From an uncultured Bacteroidota bacterium (lineage in GTDB: Bacteria; Bacteroidota; Bacteroidia; Flavobacteriales; Flavobacteriaceae), in contig CAIWKX010000075.1 in NCBI GenBank assembly GCA_903913315.1, positions 1-53,453 on the forward strand: a stretch of DNA of 53,453 bases. Direction: 5' to 3'. A model generated the notes under the pieces. It was given only the letters and a program-made list of their open reading frames with translations. It did no database searches and was not told the origin of the DNA. Positions 8,829 through 16,906 of the stretch are shown in pieces. Within the stretch, counting starts at the first letter, position 1. Every line of letters begins with the position of its first letter. Position numbers and translations under genes: made by a program.

Positions 8829-10976
8829 ATGAGATTTTTAAGATTATTATTAGTGTTATTTGTTTTTCAAGCCCAAGCACAACAAGGAGGTATGTGGATT
8901 CCCTCTTTGCTAAATGGCATGAATGAAACTGAAATGAAAAGCTTAGGGATGAAAATTTCAGCTGAAGAAATTTACTCGGCAAATCATTCTAGTTTAAAAG
9001 ATGCTGTGCCTCAATTTGATGGCGGTTGTACAGCGGAAATTATTTCGGATAAAGGATTGATTTTAACGAATCATCACTGTGGCTTTGAGGCAATTCAAAA
9101 TCATTCAAGCGTTGAACACAACTACCTCCGAGATGGTTTTTGGGCATACAAAATGGAAGATGAATTAGCTAATCCGAATATGGTTGTAATGTTTGTCGTT
9201 CGTATTGAAGATGTTACGACTAAAGTCTTAGAAGGCGTTGCAGCACTTCCAACCGAAGCTGAAAAACAAAAGAAAATCCAAGAAAATATTACTTCTTTGA
9301 GCAATTCTTTGCCAAAAGAAGTTTGGCAAGAAAATAAAATCAAAACATTTTACGACGGAAATCAATATTTATTATTTGTAACTGAAACTTTTAAAGACAT
9401 TCGTTTTGTAGGGGCACCACCAAGTTCGATTGGCAAATTTGGTTCAGATACTGATAATTGGGTTTGGCCCCGTCACACCGGAGATTTTTCTTTATTTCGA
9501 ATTTATGCTGATAAAAACAATCATCCAGCAACTTATTCAGCAGATAACATTCCCTATAAGCCAAAGAAGTTTTTCCCAATTAACATATCTGGTTTAAAAG
9601 AAGACGATTTTACTATGGTAATGGGTTATCCAGGGAAAACTACAGAATATTTGCCTTCGGTTGCTGTTGAGCAACTTGTAAATACTCTAAATCCTGCAAA
9701 AATTGAGGTTCGTGATGCGGCTTTGAAAGTGCAAGATAGATTTATGAGAAAAGATCAAGCTATCAAAATTCAATATGCTTCCAAATATGCGAGTGTCGCT
9801 AACTATTGGAAAAAATGGATGGGCGAAACCAAAGGTTTGAAAAAAGCGAATGCGGTTGCAGCCAAACAAAAATTTGAAAAAGAATTGCAAGAAAAAGTTA
9901 TAAAAGCTGGAAAACAAGCTGAATACGGAAGTTTACTTTCTGATTTTGAAAAAAATTATGCTAACATCAAAGATTACGCTTTAGCTAAAGATTATTTTTC
10001 AGAAGTTGTTATGAGAAATACAGAACTTTTATCAGTTGGATATAAGTTGTACCAATTAGAGCAAATTTTGAATACCAAAGGAGAGCAATCTTTTACCGAT
10101 AGAAAGAACACTCTTTCTAAAGGAATAGATGATTTTTATAAGGATTATAATGTAGAAGTTGATAAAAATGTTTTTGAGCAATTAATTAATTTGTATGCAA
10201 CAAAATCACCAAAACAGTTTTTACCAGAGAATTTGAATAATATCGATGTTGCAAAATTGACTTCTGATATTTATTCCAATTCAAAATTAACATCCTTAAC
10301 TAGTTTTAGAGAATTATTAGAAGGTGATTCAAAAACCATTATTGAAAAATTGAATGCTGATAAAGGATATCAGTTAGTTAAATTGTTGGCTGATGCTTAT
10401 GCAAAAAATGTAGCTCCAAAATATGATGAGTTGAACTTAAGGAATATTGCTTTACAAAGAACTTATATGAAAGCAATTTTGGAATTAAGTCCAAAATCTG
10501 CACGAATTTTCCCGGATGCTAATAGTACATTGCGAGTAACTTATGGAAAAATAAAAGGATATAAACCTAATGATGCAGTGTATTATGAACCATTTACAAC
10601 CTTAGATGGTGTAATGGAAAAATATGTTCCAGGAGATTATGAATTTGATGTTCCTAAAAAGTTAATCGATTTATATACTGCTAAAGATTATGGAATTTAT
10701 GGTGTAAAAGGTAAGATGCCAGTTTGTTTCATTGCAACAAATCACACTACTGGAGGTAATTCAGGGAGTCCAGCTTTGGATGCTAATGGTAATTTAATTG
10801 GCTTGAATTTTGATAGGGTTTGGGAAGGAACGATGAGCGATGTTTATTATTCTCCAGACAGTTGTAGAAACATTATGGTGGATGCTAGATATATTTTATT
10901 TATTGTTGATAAGTTTGCTGGAGCCAAAAACATCATTAATGAATTGAAAATCATACAACCAACCAAGATAAAATAA
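8829..10976 (+). CDS. S46 family dipeptidyl peptidase, DPP11-like
   Basis: A periplasmic serine exopeptidase that removes dipeptides from oligopeptide N-termini. The signal peptide is residues 1-17, cut after QAQA. The chymotrypsin-like triad is seen as His82/83 in LTNHHCGF, Asp219 in RHTGDFSLFR, and Ser645 in TGGNSGSP. Length is 715 aa, typical of S46. Arg663 lies 18 residues after the catalytic Ser, in LNFDRVWEG. In Porphyromonas DPP11 an Arg at the same offset (Ser655, Arg673) selects Asp or Glu at P1, while DPP7 has Gly there. An acidic P1 preference is thus inferred. It follows waaA by 37 bp. Confidence 0.93.
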   Translation: MRFLRLLLVLFVFQAQAQQGGMWIPSLLNGMNETEMKSLGMKISAEEIYSANHSSLKDAVPQFDGGCTAEIISDKGLILTNHHCGFEAIQNHSSVEHNYLRDGFWAYKMEDELANPNMVVMFVVRIEDVTTKVLEGVAALPTEAEKQKKIQENITSLSNSLPKEVWQENKIKTFYDGNQYLLFVTETFKDIRFVGAPPSSIGKFGSDTDNWVWPRHTGDFSLFRIYADKNNHPATYSADNIPYKPKKFFPINISGLKEDDFTMVMGYPGKTTEYLPSVAVEQLVNTLNPAKIEVRDAALKVQDRFMRKDQAIKIQYASKYASVANYWKKWMGETKGLKKANAVAAKQKFEKELQEKVIKAGKQAEYGSLLSDFEKNYANIKDYALAKDYFSEVVMRNTELLSVGYKLYQLEQILNTKGEQSFTDRKNTLSKGIDDFYKDYNVEVDKNVFEQLINLYATKSPKQFLPENLNNIDVAKLTSDIYSNSKLTSLTSFRELLEGDSKTIIEKLNADKGYQLVKLLADAYAKNVAPKYDELNLRNIALQRTYMKAILELSPKSARIFPDANSTLRVTYGKIKGYKPNDAVYYEPFTTLDGVMEKYVPGDYEFDVPKKLIDLYTAKDYGIYGVKGKMPVCFIATNHTTGGNSGSPALDANGNLIGLNFDRVWEGTMSDVYYSPDSCRNIMVDARYILFIVDKFAGAKNIINELKIIQPTKIK

Positions 10977-10995
10977 ATTTAAGAAATTTTTAAGT

Positions 10996-11012
10996 TTGGC
11001 ACGAAATTTGTA
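10996..11012 (+). promoter_or_regulatory. Candidate sigma-54 (RpoN) promoter
   Basis: TTGGCACGAAATTTGT matches the -24/-12 consensus TTGGCACGnnnnTTGC at every fixed position but the last (T for C). It lies about 120 bp ahead of the Ala-rich lipoprotein gene and points towards it. No RpoN or activator gene is in the window. Confidence 0.55.
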
Positions 11013-11086
11013 AAGTAATAAATGGAATTCAAAGAGAAATTTTTAAAAAAAGTCAAATAAAAGTTTTTCCGATTAAAAAAAATTAT

Positions 11087-11094
11087 ATCTTTGC
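11087..11094 (+). promoter_or_regulatory. Bacteroidota -7 promoter element
   Basis: TATCTTTG matches TAnnTTTG 36 bp ahead of the Ala-rich lipoprotein gene. No TTG is present at the expected -33 distance, so this is half a promoter. Confidence 0.45.
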
Positions 11095-11130
11095 TCCGAA
11101 TTAATAATTAACCTTTTATATTAAATTAAG

Positions 11131-11373
11131 ATGAAAAAAGTATTTTTAAGTTTAGCTGTTATCGCTGCATTAACTGTAGTATCTTGTAAACAATCAGAGA
11201 ACAAAGACGCTGCTCCTGCTGCTGATTCAACTGCTGTTGAAGCTCCTGCTGCTCCTGCTGCTGATACTACAAAAGCTGCTGCTGACACTACAAAAGCTGC
11301 TGCTACTCCAGCTGCAGACGCTGCTAAACCAGCTGCTGATGCTGCTAAACCAGCTGCACCTGCAAAAAAATAA
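11131..11373 (+). CDS. Small Ala/Pro-rich lipoprotein, 80 aa
   Basis: A lipoprotein signal peptide (MKKVFLSLAVIAALTVVSC, Cys19) is followed by about 60 residues that are nearly all Ala, Pro, Asp, Thr and Lys. These form short repeats such as ADTTKAAADTTKAAA and ADAAKPAADAAKPA. The protein is probably disordered and anchored in a membrane, perhaps as a spacer. No function can be assigned. It has its own promoter region (an RpoN-like site plus TATCTTTG) and its own terminator, so it is likely monocistronic and well expressed. Confidence 0.8.
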   Translation: MKKVFLSLAVIAALTVVSCKQSENKDAAPAADSTAVEAPAAPAADTTKAAADTTKAAATPAADAAKPAADAAKPAAPAKK

Positions 11374-11392
11374 TTAGAAAAAATTTCTAATT

Positions 11393-11425
11393 AAAAAGCT
11401 CCACTGAAAAGTGGAGCTTTTTTTA
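11393..11425 (+). terminator. Intrinsic terminator
   Basis: A 12-bp stem, AAAAAGCTCCAC with GTGGAGCTTTTT, encloses the loop TGAAAA and is followed by a T-run. It lies 20 bp after the Ala-rich lipoprotein stop. Confidence 0.9.
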
Positions 11426-11442
11426 TTCAAATAATAGTAAGA

Positions 11443-11790
11443 TTACAATTCTAGAAAAATTGAATTGCTATCTGAAAAGTCTAAAACATCTGATTCTGAT
11501 GCGTTTTTTAATTCAGTAATTCCCTTTTGCAATAAGAGATCTGTCGAAAATTTTCTGCTTGAGGCTATTTCTTTTTCTTTCAATATTATTTTAAAATACA
11601 ATTTTCCATTTTTTGATTTGAACTTCGTCAATGAAATAATATTGATAGATTTTTTTAATAACTCTATGTTTTCTTCACATTCAAATCGCAATTCAAAGTC
11701 ATTGCTTATTAAAATAGTCTTCCCTTTTCTGGAAATAAATTCATATTTATAATATCCATTCTGTCTTTTTGTAATCACAAAAGTTCCCAT
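11443..11790 (-). CDS. DUF1508 (YegP-like) domain protein
   Basis: A 115-residue protein built like the YegP family: two copies of a short beta-rich unit, the first starting FVITKRQNGYYKYEF and the second near LTKFKSKNGKLYFKI. In family members each copy has a F-I-K-nnG-Y/F-F-L/K pattern followed by a Cys/Asn-rich helix; here ECEENIELLKKS matches it. The biological role of the family is not known. The start codon lies 32 bp inside the junction with an IS5-family element on its upstream side, so its original promoter is probably displaced. Confidence 0.8.
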   Translation of the reverse strand: MGTFVITKRQNGYYKYEFISRKGKTILISNDFELRFECEENIELLKKSINIISLTKFKSKNGKLYFKIILKEKEIASSRKFSTDLLLQKGITELKNASESDVLDFSDSNSIFLEL

Positions 11791-11824
11791 ATAAATAAAG
11801 TTTTCGATATTATAATAATAAACT

Positions 11825-12718
11825 GATTTAAACTTTTGTTAGAATAATAAAGAACGCTAAGTAATGCCAATTTAGCCAAGATAATTTAGTTGTATCAAAC
11901 CTAATTAATAAGGTTTTAAAACTATCCAGCCATGCAAAACATCTTTCGTTTACAAATCTTTGTTTATAAACTTTTTGGTTAAATTCTCTTTTTCGTCCTC
12001 TTTTTATTTTCTTTCTGTTTCTGTTGTTTTCTTTAATATTAGGCATTATTTTTCTTCTTCTACAAGAACGTCTAAAAGACTTGCTGTCAAAACCTTTGTC
12101 TGCATTTAAGTAGCTATTTTCAACTACAACATTTTTACTTTTAAGCTCTTTTATCATATTTGAAAATTGAGGGACTTTCTCAAATAAATCGTTATGATTA
12201 CCGCTTAAAATTTCTCCAATTGATATTGGGATTCCCTTTCCATCAGTTAAAATCAAAACATTCGAGGTTTTGCCTTTTTTCCTATGTTGATAACCAATTC
12301 CTTCACCTGATTTTTTCGCCAAACTATGTGTTCCGTCTAGGTTCAATTTCTCTATATCGAGTTGGTCTTTTTTTAATTCTAAAAACAAATCAAATAGTTC
12401 TTTAAAAACTCCTAACTTACTCCATCTTCGATAATAATAGTATACCAATTGCCATGAAAAACCATAATTAACATCTTCTATATCAATAAACAAACAGTTC
12501 CATTGAGAACCAGTTTTTAATTTATGAATTATACATTGTATAATTTTTACTGGTTCTACTTTTGAGGCAAATCCTCTTTTATTTTTAGGGATAAAGGGTA
12601 AAACATAGTTTTCAATTTCAACTTTTGTTATATTTGCTAACTTACAGTCCATTTTGTTGTATATTATTGGTTGTCAGCTTAAATATACGCTTTTTGGACT
12701 GTTTTAAAAGTTTAAATC
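11825..12718 (-). mobile_element. IS5-family insertion sequence, intact (894 bp)
   Basis: The element is bounded by perfect 13-bp terminal inverted repeats, GATTTAAACTTTT at 11825-11837 and its complement at 12706-12718. Both ends are flanked by the trinucleotide ACT (11822-11824 and 12719-12721), which I read as the target duplication. A 3-bp duplication of type AnT fits the ISL2 subgroup of IS5. It holds one full transposase gene. It sits between the DUF1508 gene and the tRNA terminator. The exact duplication suggests recent insertion. Confidence 0.85.
11828..12652 (-). CDS. IS5-family DDE transposase, 274 aa
   Basis: Catalyses cut-and-paste movement of the surrounding element. The N-terminal 90 residues form the DNA-binding DUF4096-like part, with LKTGSQWNCLF and YYYYRRWSKLGVF. 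The DDE catalytic residues are visible: Asp in NLDGTHSLAKK, Asp in YLNADKGFDS, and Glu in RFVNERCFAWLDSF. The frame is unbroken from ATG to stop, so the enzyme is probably active. The stop lies 3 bp inside the left terminal repeat. It points the same way as the DUF1508 gene downstream, so read-through from the element may drive that gene. Confidence 0.92.
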   Translation of the reverse strand: MDCKLANITKVEIENYVLPFIPKNKRGFASKVEPVKIIQCIIHKLKTGSQWNCLFIDIEDVNYGFSWQLVYYYYRRWSKLGVFKELFDLFLELKKDQLDIEKLNLDGTHSLAKKSGEGIGYQHRKKGKTSNVLILTDGKGIPISIGEILSGNHNDLFEKVPQFSNMIKELKSKNVVVENSYLNADKGFDSKSFRRSCRRRKIMPNIKENNRNRKKIKRGRKREFNQKVYKQRFVNERCFAWLDSFKTLLIRFDTTKLSWLNWHYLAFFIILTKV

Positions 12719-12727
12719 ACTTCAATA

Positions 12728-12759
12728 AAAAAAGCTTCAAACTTAAGTTTGAAGCTTTT
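12728..12759 (-). terminator. Terminator of the tRNA unit
   Basis: A 28-bp perfect palindrome, AAAGCTTCAAACTT with its complement, has a T-run on the minus strand. It lies 3 bp after the tRNA-Leu 3' end and 9 bp from the edge of the insertion sequence. Confidence 0.8.
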
Positions 12760-12761
12760 AG

Positions 12762-12847
12762 TACTCAGAGCGGGACTTGAACCCGCACGAACATTACTGT
12801 TCACTGGATTTTAAGTCCAGCGTGTCTACCAATTTCACCATCCGAGC
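12762..12847 (-). tRNA. tRNA-Leu (anticodon UAA)
   Basis: Read on the minus strand, the 86-nt gene begins GCTCGGATGGTGAAATTGG and has an anticodon arm CTGGACTTAAAATCCAG, with anticodon TAA. It has a long variable arm as in type II tRNAs, a T-arm GCGGGTTCAAGTCCCGC, and a discriminator A. The acceptor pairs GCTCGGA with TCTGAGT. CCA is not encoded. Confidence 0.95.
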
Positions 12848-12859
12848 AGTATATGGTTG

Positions 12860-12932
12860 AGCGAAAAACGGGGCTCGAACCCGCGACCTCGACCTTGGCA
12901 AGGTCGCGCTCTACCAACTGAGCTATTTTCGC
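12860..12932 (-). tRNA. tRNA-Gly (anticodon GCC)
   Basis: On the minus strand the 73-nt gene starts GCGAAAATAGCTCAGTTGG. It has the anticodon arm GACCTTGCCAAGGTC (anticodon GCC) and a T-arm GCGGGTTCGAGCCCCGT. The acceptor pairs GCGAAAA with TTTTCGC, with discriminator T. CCA is not encoded. It lies 12 bp ahead of tRNA-Leu in the same transcript. Confidence 0.95.
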
Positions 12933-12980
12933 ATTATCAAATTTAGTTAGAACGACAATACTTGTTCTGTATTGCGGATG

Positions 12981-13010
12981 CAAATGTAAGATTAAAATTC
13001 AATTATACAA
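12981..13010 (-). promoter_or_regulatory. Promoter of the tRNA-Gly/tRNA-Leu unit
   Basis: On the minus strand TTG (13010-13008) is followed after 19 bp by TACATTTG (12988-12981), matching the Bacteroidota promoter. It lies about 49 bp ahead of the tRNA-Gly 5' end. Confidence 0.65.
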
Positions 13011-13064
13011 ACGATTTAAATAAAAAAATGGTAATAAAAACTTAATGCATTGAAAACCTATTCT

Positions 13065-15698
13065 TTACTTTTTTAGCAACATTCTTTTTATTTCATTGAG
13101 TTTCATTAATGCCTCAACTGGAGTTAAAGTATTAATATCTAATCCTAATATTTCTTCTTTAATTTCTTCTAATAAAGGATCGTCTAAATTAAAAATACTT
13201 AACTGCATTTCATCTTTAGAAGATTTGATACCGTTTAAAGTATCGCTTGAATGATCTTTTTCTAATTTTTTAAGTAACTTTTGTGCTTTTTGAATAACTG
13301 TTTGAGGCATTCCGGCCATTTTTGCAACATGAATACCAAAACTATGTGCGCTTCCTCCTTTTACTAATTTTCTAATAAAAAGAACGTTGTCTTTAAGCTC
13401 TTTTACAGAGACATTATAGTTTTGAATACGGAGTAATGATTCTGCCATCTCGTTTAATTCGTGATAATGTGTAGCAAAAAGAGTTTTAGGTTGTGCTGGG
13501 TTTTCATGTAAAAATTCTGCTATTGCCCAAGCTATAGAAATTCCATCATAGGTACTTGTCCCTCGTCCAATTTCATCTAATAGCACCAAACTTCTATCGG
13601 AAATGTTATTTAAAATTGAAGCAGTTTCATTCATCTCTACCATAAAAGTAGATTCTCCCATTGAAATATTATCACTTGCTCCCACTCTTGTGAATATTTT
13701 GTCTATGACGCCCATTCGAACGGCTTCAGCGGGCACAAAACAACCCATTTGAGCCAATAAAACAATTAAAGCCGTTTGACGTAAAATCGCAGATTTACCA
13801 GACATGTTTGGGCCGGTAATCATTATTAACTGCTGCGTTTCTCTATCCAAATAGACATTGTTGGTAATATATGGTACGCCAACGGGCAGTTGTCTTTCTA
13901 TAACGGGGTGTCGACCGTTAGTAATGTCTAATTCAAATGTCTCGTCAATTATTGGGCAAACATAATTATTTTCAATAGCTAATTGTGTAAAAGAAGCCAA
14001 ACAGTCTAGTTGAGCAACTAAATTAGCATTCAACTGTACTGGCTTGATATATGTTGCTATCCAATTGACTAATTGTTCAAAAAGATGGCTTTCAATTTGG
14101 TGGATTTTTTCTTCAGCTCCAAGAATTTTAGATTCATATTCTTTTAATTCTTCTGTTATATATCTTTCAGCATTGACCAAAGTTTGTTTTCGAATCCATT
14201 CTGAGGGGACTTTATCTTTATGTGTATTTCGAACTTCAATATAATATCCAAAGACATTATTAAAGGAAATTTTCAATGAGGAAATCCCAGTTGCTTCCGA
14301 TTCTCTTTTTTCGATTCCTTCTAAAAATTCTTTGCCAGAAAAAGCAATATTTCTTAAATCATCCAATTCTGCATGAACACCTATAGCAATTGCATTTCCT
14401 TTTGCAATAGCAACTGGAGCATCTGGATTTAGGGTTGTCATAATCTTTTCTCGAAGTAAATCACAACTATGAAGACTATCTCCAATAATTCTAACAGCTT
14501 CTTGTTTGCTTTCCAAAGCCAATGCTTTTATTGGTATGATAGCGTCCAAAGAATCTTTGAGATAAATTATTTCTCTAGGAGAAACTTTTCCTGTTGCAAT
14601 TTTTGAAATCAAACGTTCCAAATCAGATATTTGCTTAATTTGATATTGAATCTGACGAAGAATTTCCTGATTTTCATTCAAATATGAAACTACTTCATGA
14701 CGATTTCTAATTTTAGAAGCATCTTTCAAAGGTAAAGCCAGCCAACGTTTTAATAGTCTTCCACCCATTGGAGAAAGCGTTTTGTCAATGACATCCAATA
14801 ATGTCACTGCATTTGGATTATAACTGTGATATAATTCTAGATTTCGAATTGTAAACCTATCCATCCAGACATAAGCATCTTCTGCAATACGTTGAATACT
14901 AGTTATGTGTTTAATTCTATTGTGTTGTGTTTCTGATAAATAATATAGAATAGCTCCTGACGAAATAATTCCATCTTGCAATTCTTCAATTCCGAATCCT
15001 TTTAATGAATTAGTTTGAAAATGATTTGTTAAAGTATCAAATGCATAATCTTCTTTATAAATCCAATCTTCTAAATAAAAAGTATTGAAATCTTCACCAA
15101 AAATTTCTTTAAATTGAGTTCTATTATTCTTTTGAATTAAAACTTCACTAGGACTAAAATTCTGAAGTAATTTATCAATATATTCTTCATTACCTTGTGA
15201 TGTAAGAAATTCACCTGTTGAAATATCTAAAAAGGAGACACCAAGTTGTTTTTTGCCAAAATAAATTGATGCTAAAAAATTATTTGATTTAGATTGTAAA
15301 ACTTCATCATTCATGGCCACTCCTGGTGTAACCAATTCGGTAACTCCTCGTTTTACAATGGTTTTGGTTGTTTTAGGATCTTCTAATTGATCACAAATAG
15401 CTACTCTTAGTCCAGCTTTCACCAGTTTAGGTAAATAAGTATTTATAGAATGATGAGGAAATCCAGCCAAAGCCGTTTCTGTTTCTGAACCAGCTCCACG
15501 CTTGGTTAATGTTATTCCAAGTATTTTTGAGGCACGGATAGCATCTTCACCAAAGGTTTCATAAAAATCGCCAACTCTAAATAACAAACAAGCATCAGGA
15601 TATTTTCTTTTTATCTCGTTATACTGTTTCATTAACGGAGTTTCCTTTTGGATGTTTTCTTTTGTTGACAATTGTTTATGCTTTAAAATTGAGTTCAC
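13065..15698 (-). CDS. mutS: DNA mismatch repair protein MutS
   Basis: Recognises mismatches and starts methyl-independent or MutL-dependent repair in the nucleoid. The mismatch-contacting motif is [16 protein letters not shown] near residue 40, with the Phe-x-Glu wedge. Connector, lever and clamp domains follow. The ATPase has Walker [10 protein letters not shown] near residue 626 and Walker [13 protein letters not shown] near residue 707. The helix-turn-helix and dimerisation tail is present. The length of 877 aa is normal. The start is GTG at 15698. An in-frame stop lies 18 bp upstream, and the next ATG (the KQYNEI region) would remove 22 residues that other flavobacterial MutS proteins also appear to have. 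Monocistronic. Confidence 0.96.
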   Translation of the reverse strand: MNSILKHKQLSTKENIQKETPLMKQYNEIKRKYPDACLLFRVGDFYETFGEDAIRASKILGITLTKRGAGSETETALAGFPHHSINTYLPKLVKAGLRVAICDQLEDPKTTKTIVKRGVTELVTPGVAMNDEVLQSKSNNFLASIYFGKKQLGVSFLDISTGEFLTSQGNEEYIDKLLQNFSPSEVLIQKNNRTQFKEIFGEDFNTFYLEDWIYKEDYAFDTLTNHFQTNSLKGFGIEELQDGIISSGAILYYLSETQHNRIKHITSIQRIAEDAYVWMDRFTIRNLELYHSYNPNAVTLLDVIDKTLSPMGGRLLKRWLALPLKDASKIRNRHEVVSYLNENQEILRQIQYQIKQISDLERLISKIATGKVSPREIIYLKDSLDAIIPIKALALESKQEAVRIIGDSLHSCDLLREKIMTTLNPDAPVAIAKGNAIAIGVHAELDDLRNIAFSGKEFLEGIEKRESEATGISSLKISFNNVFGYYIEVRNTHKDKVPSEWIRKQTLVNAERYITEELKEYESKILGAEEKIHQIESHLFEQLVNWIATYIKPVQLNANLVAQLDCLASFTQLAIENNYVCPIIDETFELDITNGRHPVIERQLPVGVPYITNNVYLDRETQQLIMITGPNMSGKSAILRQTALIVLLAQMGCFVPAEAVRMGVIDKIFTRVGASDNISMGESTFMVEMNETASILNNISDRSLVLLDEIGRGTSTYDGISIAWAIAEFLHENPAQPKTLFATHYHELNEMAESLLRIQNYNVSVKELKDNVLFIRKLVKGGSAHSFGIHVAKMAGMPQTVIQKAQKLLKKLEKDHSSDTLNGIKSSKDEMQLSIFNLDDPLLEEIKEEILGLDINTLTPVEALMKLNEIKRMLLKK

Positions 15699-15763
15699 GA
15701 ATTTAATTATTTCTTTTCAAAAACAATAGATTTTAAAATTTAAACTTTTTTTAAGATATTTTT

Positions 15764-15795
15764 TTGATTTTGGCATGATTTTTTCATTAGATTTG
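15764..15795 (+). promoter_or_regulatory. Promoter of the DUF1573 gene
   Basis: TTG at 15764-15766 and TAGATTTG at 15788-15795 are 21 bp apart, within the Bacteroidota range. An overlapping TTGGCATGATTTTTTC (15770-15785) also resembles a sigma-54 site but lacks the TTGC half, so it is weaker than the one at 10996. Confidence 0.6.
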
Positions 15796-15821
15796 CTTGT
15801 TAAATTTTTAATTTTAAAAAA

Positions 15822-16316
15822 ATGAAAAAAATATTATTATTAGCTACATTAGCTATTTTTAGTGTAACTGCTATGACTGCACAAACAAAAACAAAAAAAG
15901 CTACAAAAGCTGTTGCTGCAAAAGTTGAAGCGCCTAAAACAGCTAAAACTCCTGCTATTGAAGGAGCTGGAATGGTTTTTGAAAATGAAACTATTGATTA
16001 TGGAACAATTCCTCACAATGCTGATGGTAAAAGAGAATTTGTTTTTACAAACAATGGTAACAAACCCTTAGTTATTGAAAGCACACAAGGATCTTGTGGT
16101 TGTACAGTTCCAACTACTCCTAAAGACCCAATTGCACCAGGAGCAAAAGGTGTTATAGGTGTAAAATATGCTACTGATAGAGTGGGTGCATTTACTAAAA
16201 CAGTAACTATTAAATCTAATGCTGTTGGTCAAGAATCAAAAGTTGTTACAATTAAAGGAACTATTTTACCTGATGCTCCAGCTGCTACACCAGCTGCTCC
16301 TCAAACAAAAAGCTAG
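15822..16316 (+). CDS. DUF1573 domain protein, exported
   Basis: A 164-residue exported protein with a signal peptide of about 20 residues ending TAMTAQ and a Lys/Ala-rich linker. One DUF1573 immunoglobulin-like domain lies at roughly residues 50-145. Its landmarks are FVFTNNGNKPLVIES, the QGSCGCTVP turn with two cysteines, and IAPGAKGVIGVKY. The tail is Ala/Pro-rich. DUF1573 proteins are abundant in Bacteroidota, sit in the periplasm or outer surface, and have no agreed function. The gene has its own promoter and terminator. Confidence 0.9.
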   Translation: MKKILLLATLAIFSVTAMTAQTKTKKATKAVAAKVEAPKTAKTPAIEGAGMVFENETIDYGTIPHNADGKREFVFTNNGNKPLVIESTQGSCGCTVPTTPKDPIAPGAKGVIGVKYATDRVGAFTKTVTIKSNAVGQESKVVTIKGTILPDAPAATPAAPQTKS

Positions 16317-16334
16317 ATTTTTTAAAATATGATT

Positions 16335-16363
16335 AAAGCTTCCTTTTAGGAAGCTTTTTTTTT
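16335..16363 (+). terminator. Intrinsic terminator
   Basis: A 9-bp stem, AAAGCTTCC with GGAAGCTTT, has a 5-nt loop and a nine-T tail. It lies 19 bp after the DUF1573 stop. Confidence 0.88.
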
Positions 16364-16373
16364 ACTCTTAATT

Positions 16374-16904
16374 ATGAGAAAATTAGAAAATAGTGAATTA
16401 GAACGGAAATCTATTGACGATTTTAAATTGGCAAAAAAAACACCAATTATTATTGTTTTAGATGATATTAGAAGTTTGCACAATATTGGTTCTGTTTTTA
16501 GAACATCAGATGCTTTTTTGATTGAAAAAATTTATTTATGTGGAATAACTGCTACGCCACCAAATAAAGAAATTCATAAAACTGCACTTGGTGCAACTGA
16601 AACTGTAGTTTGGGAACACAATAAAGATGTCCTAGAGGTTATTGTAAATTTGAAAAAAGAAAAAGTTTTAGTTTATGCTATTGAACAAGTAGAAAATGCT
16701 ATTTTTTTAAATGATTTTTTACCCATCAGTACTAAAAAATACGCCTTAGTTTTTGGGAATGAAGTTTATGGCGTTTCTCAAGAAGCTATTAAAATTTGTG
16801 ATGGATGTATCGAGATCCCGCAATTAGGGACAAAACATTCTTTAAACATTTCAGTTAGTGCTGGAATTGTTGTTTGGGATTTATTCCATAAGCTAAACTC
16901 ATAA
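16374..16904 (+). CDS. TrmH/SpoU-family RNA 2'-O-methyltransferase
   Basis: A SAM-dependent SPOUT enzyme that methylates a ribose 2'-hydroxyl in tRNA or rRNA. The three family motifs are present: DDIRSLHNIGSVFRTSDAF (motif 1, with Asn and Arg) near residue 32, LVFGNEVYGVS (motif 2) near residue 126, and IPQLGTKHSLNISVSAG (motif 3, trefoil knot) near residue 147. At 176 aa it lacks the N-terminal RNA-binding extension of TrmH or RlmB. TrmL-like tRNA wobble methylation is possible, but the substrate cannot be fixed. The next gene begins 2 bp after its stop. Confidence 0.9.
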   Translation: MRKLENSELERKSIDDFKLAKKTPIIIVLDDIRSLHNIGSVFRTSDAFLIEKIYLCGITATPPNKEIHKTALGATETVVWEHNKDVLEVIVNLKKEKVLVYAIEQVENAIFLNDFLPISTKKYALVFGNEVYGVSQEAIKICDGCIEIPQLGTKHSLNISVSAGIVVWDLFHKLNS

Positions 16905-16906
16905 AT

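Noticed and set aside
12801..12983. 60-codon ORF on the minus strand
   Set aside because: It lies across tRNA-Gly and tRNA-Leu and is a by-product of their sequence.
15770..15785. Sigma-54 promoter ahead of the DUF1573 gene as a firm call
   Set aside because: The -12 half reads TTTC in place of TTGC, and a good housekeeping promoter overlaps it, so it is kept only as a weak possibility.
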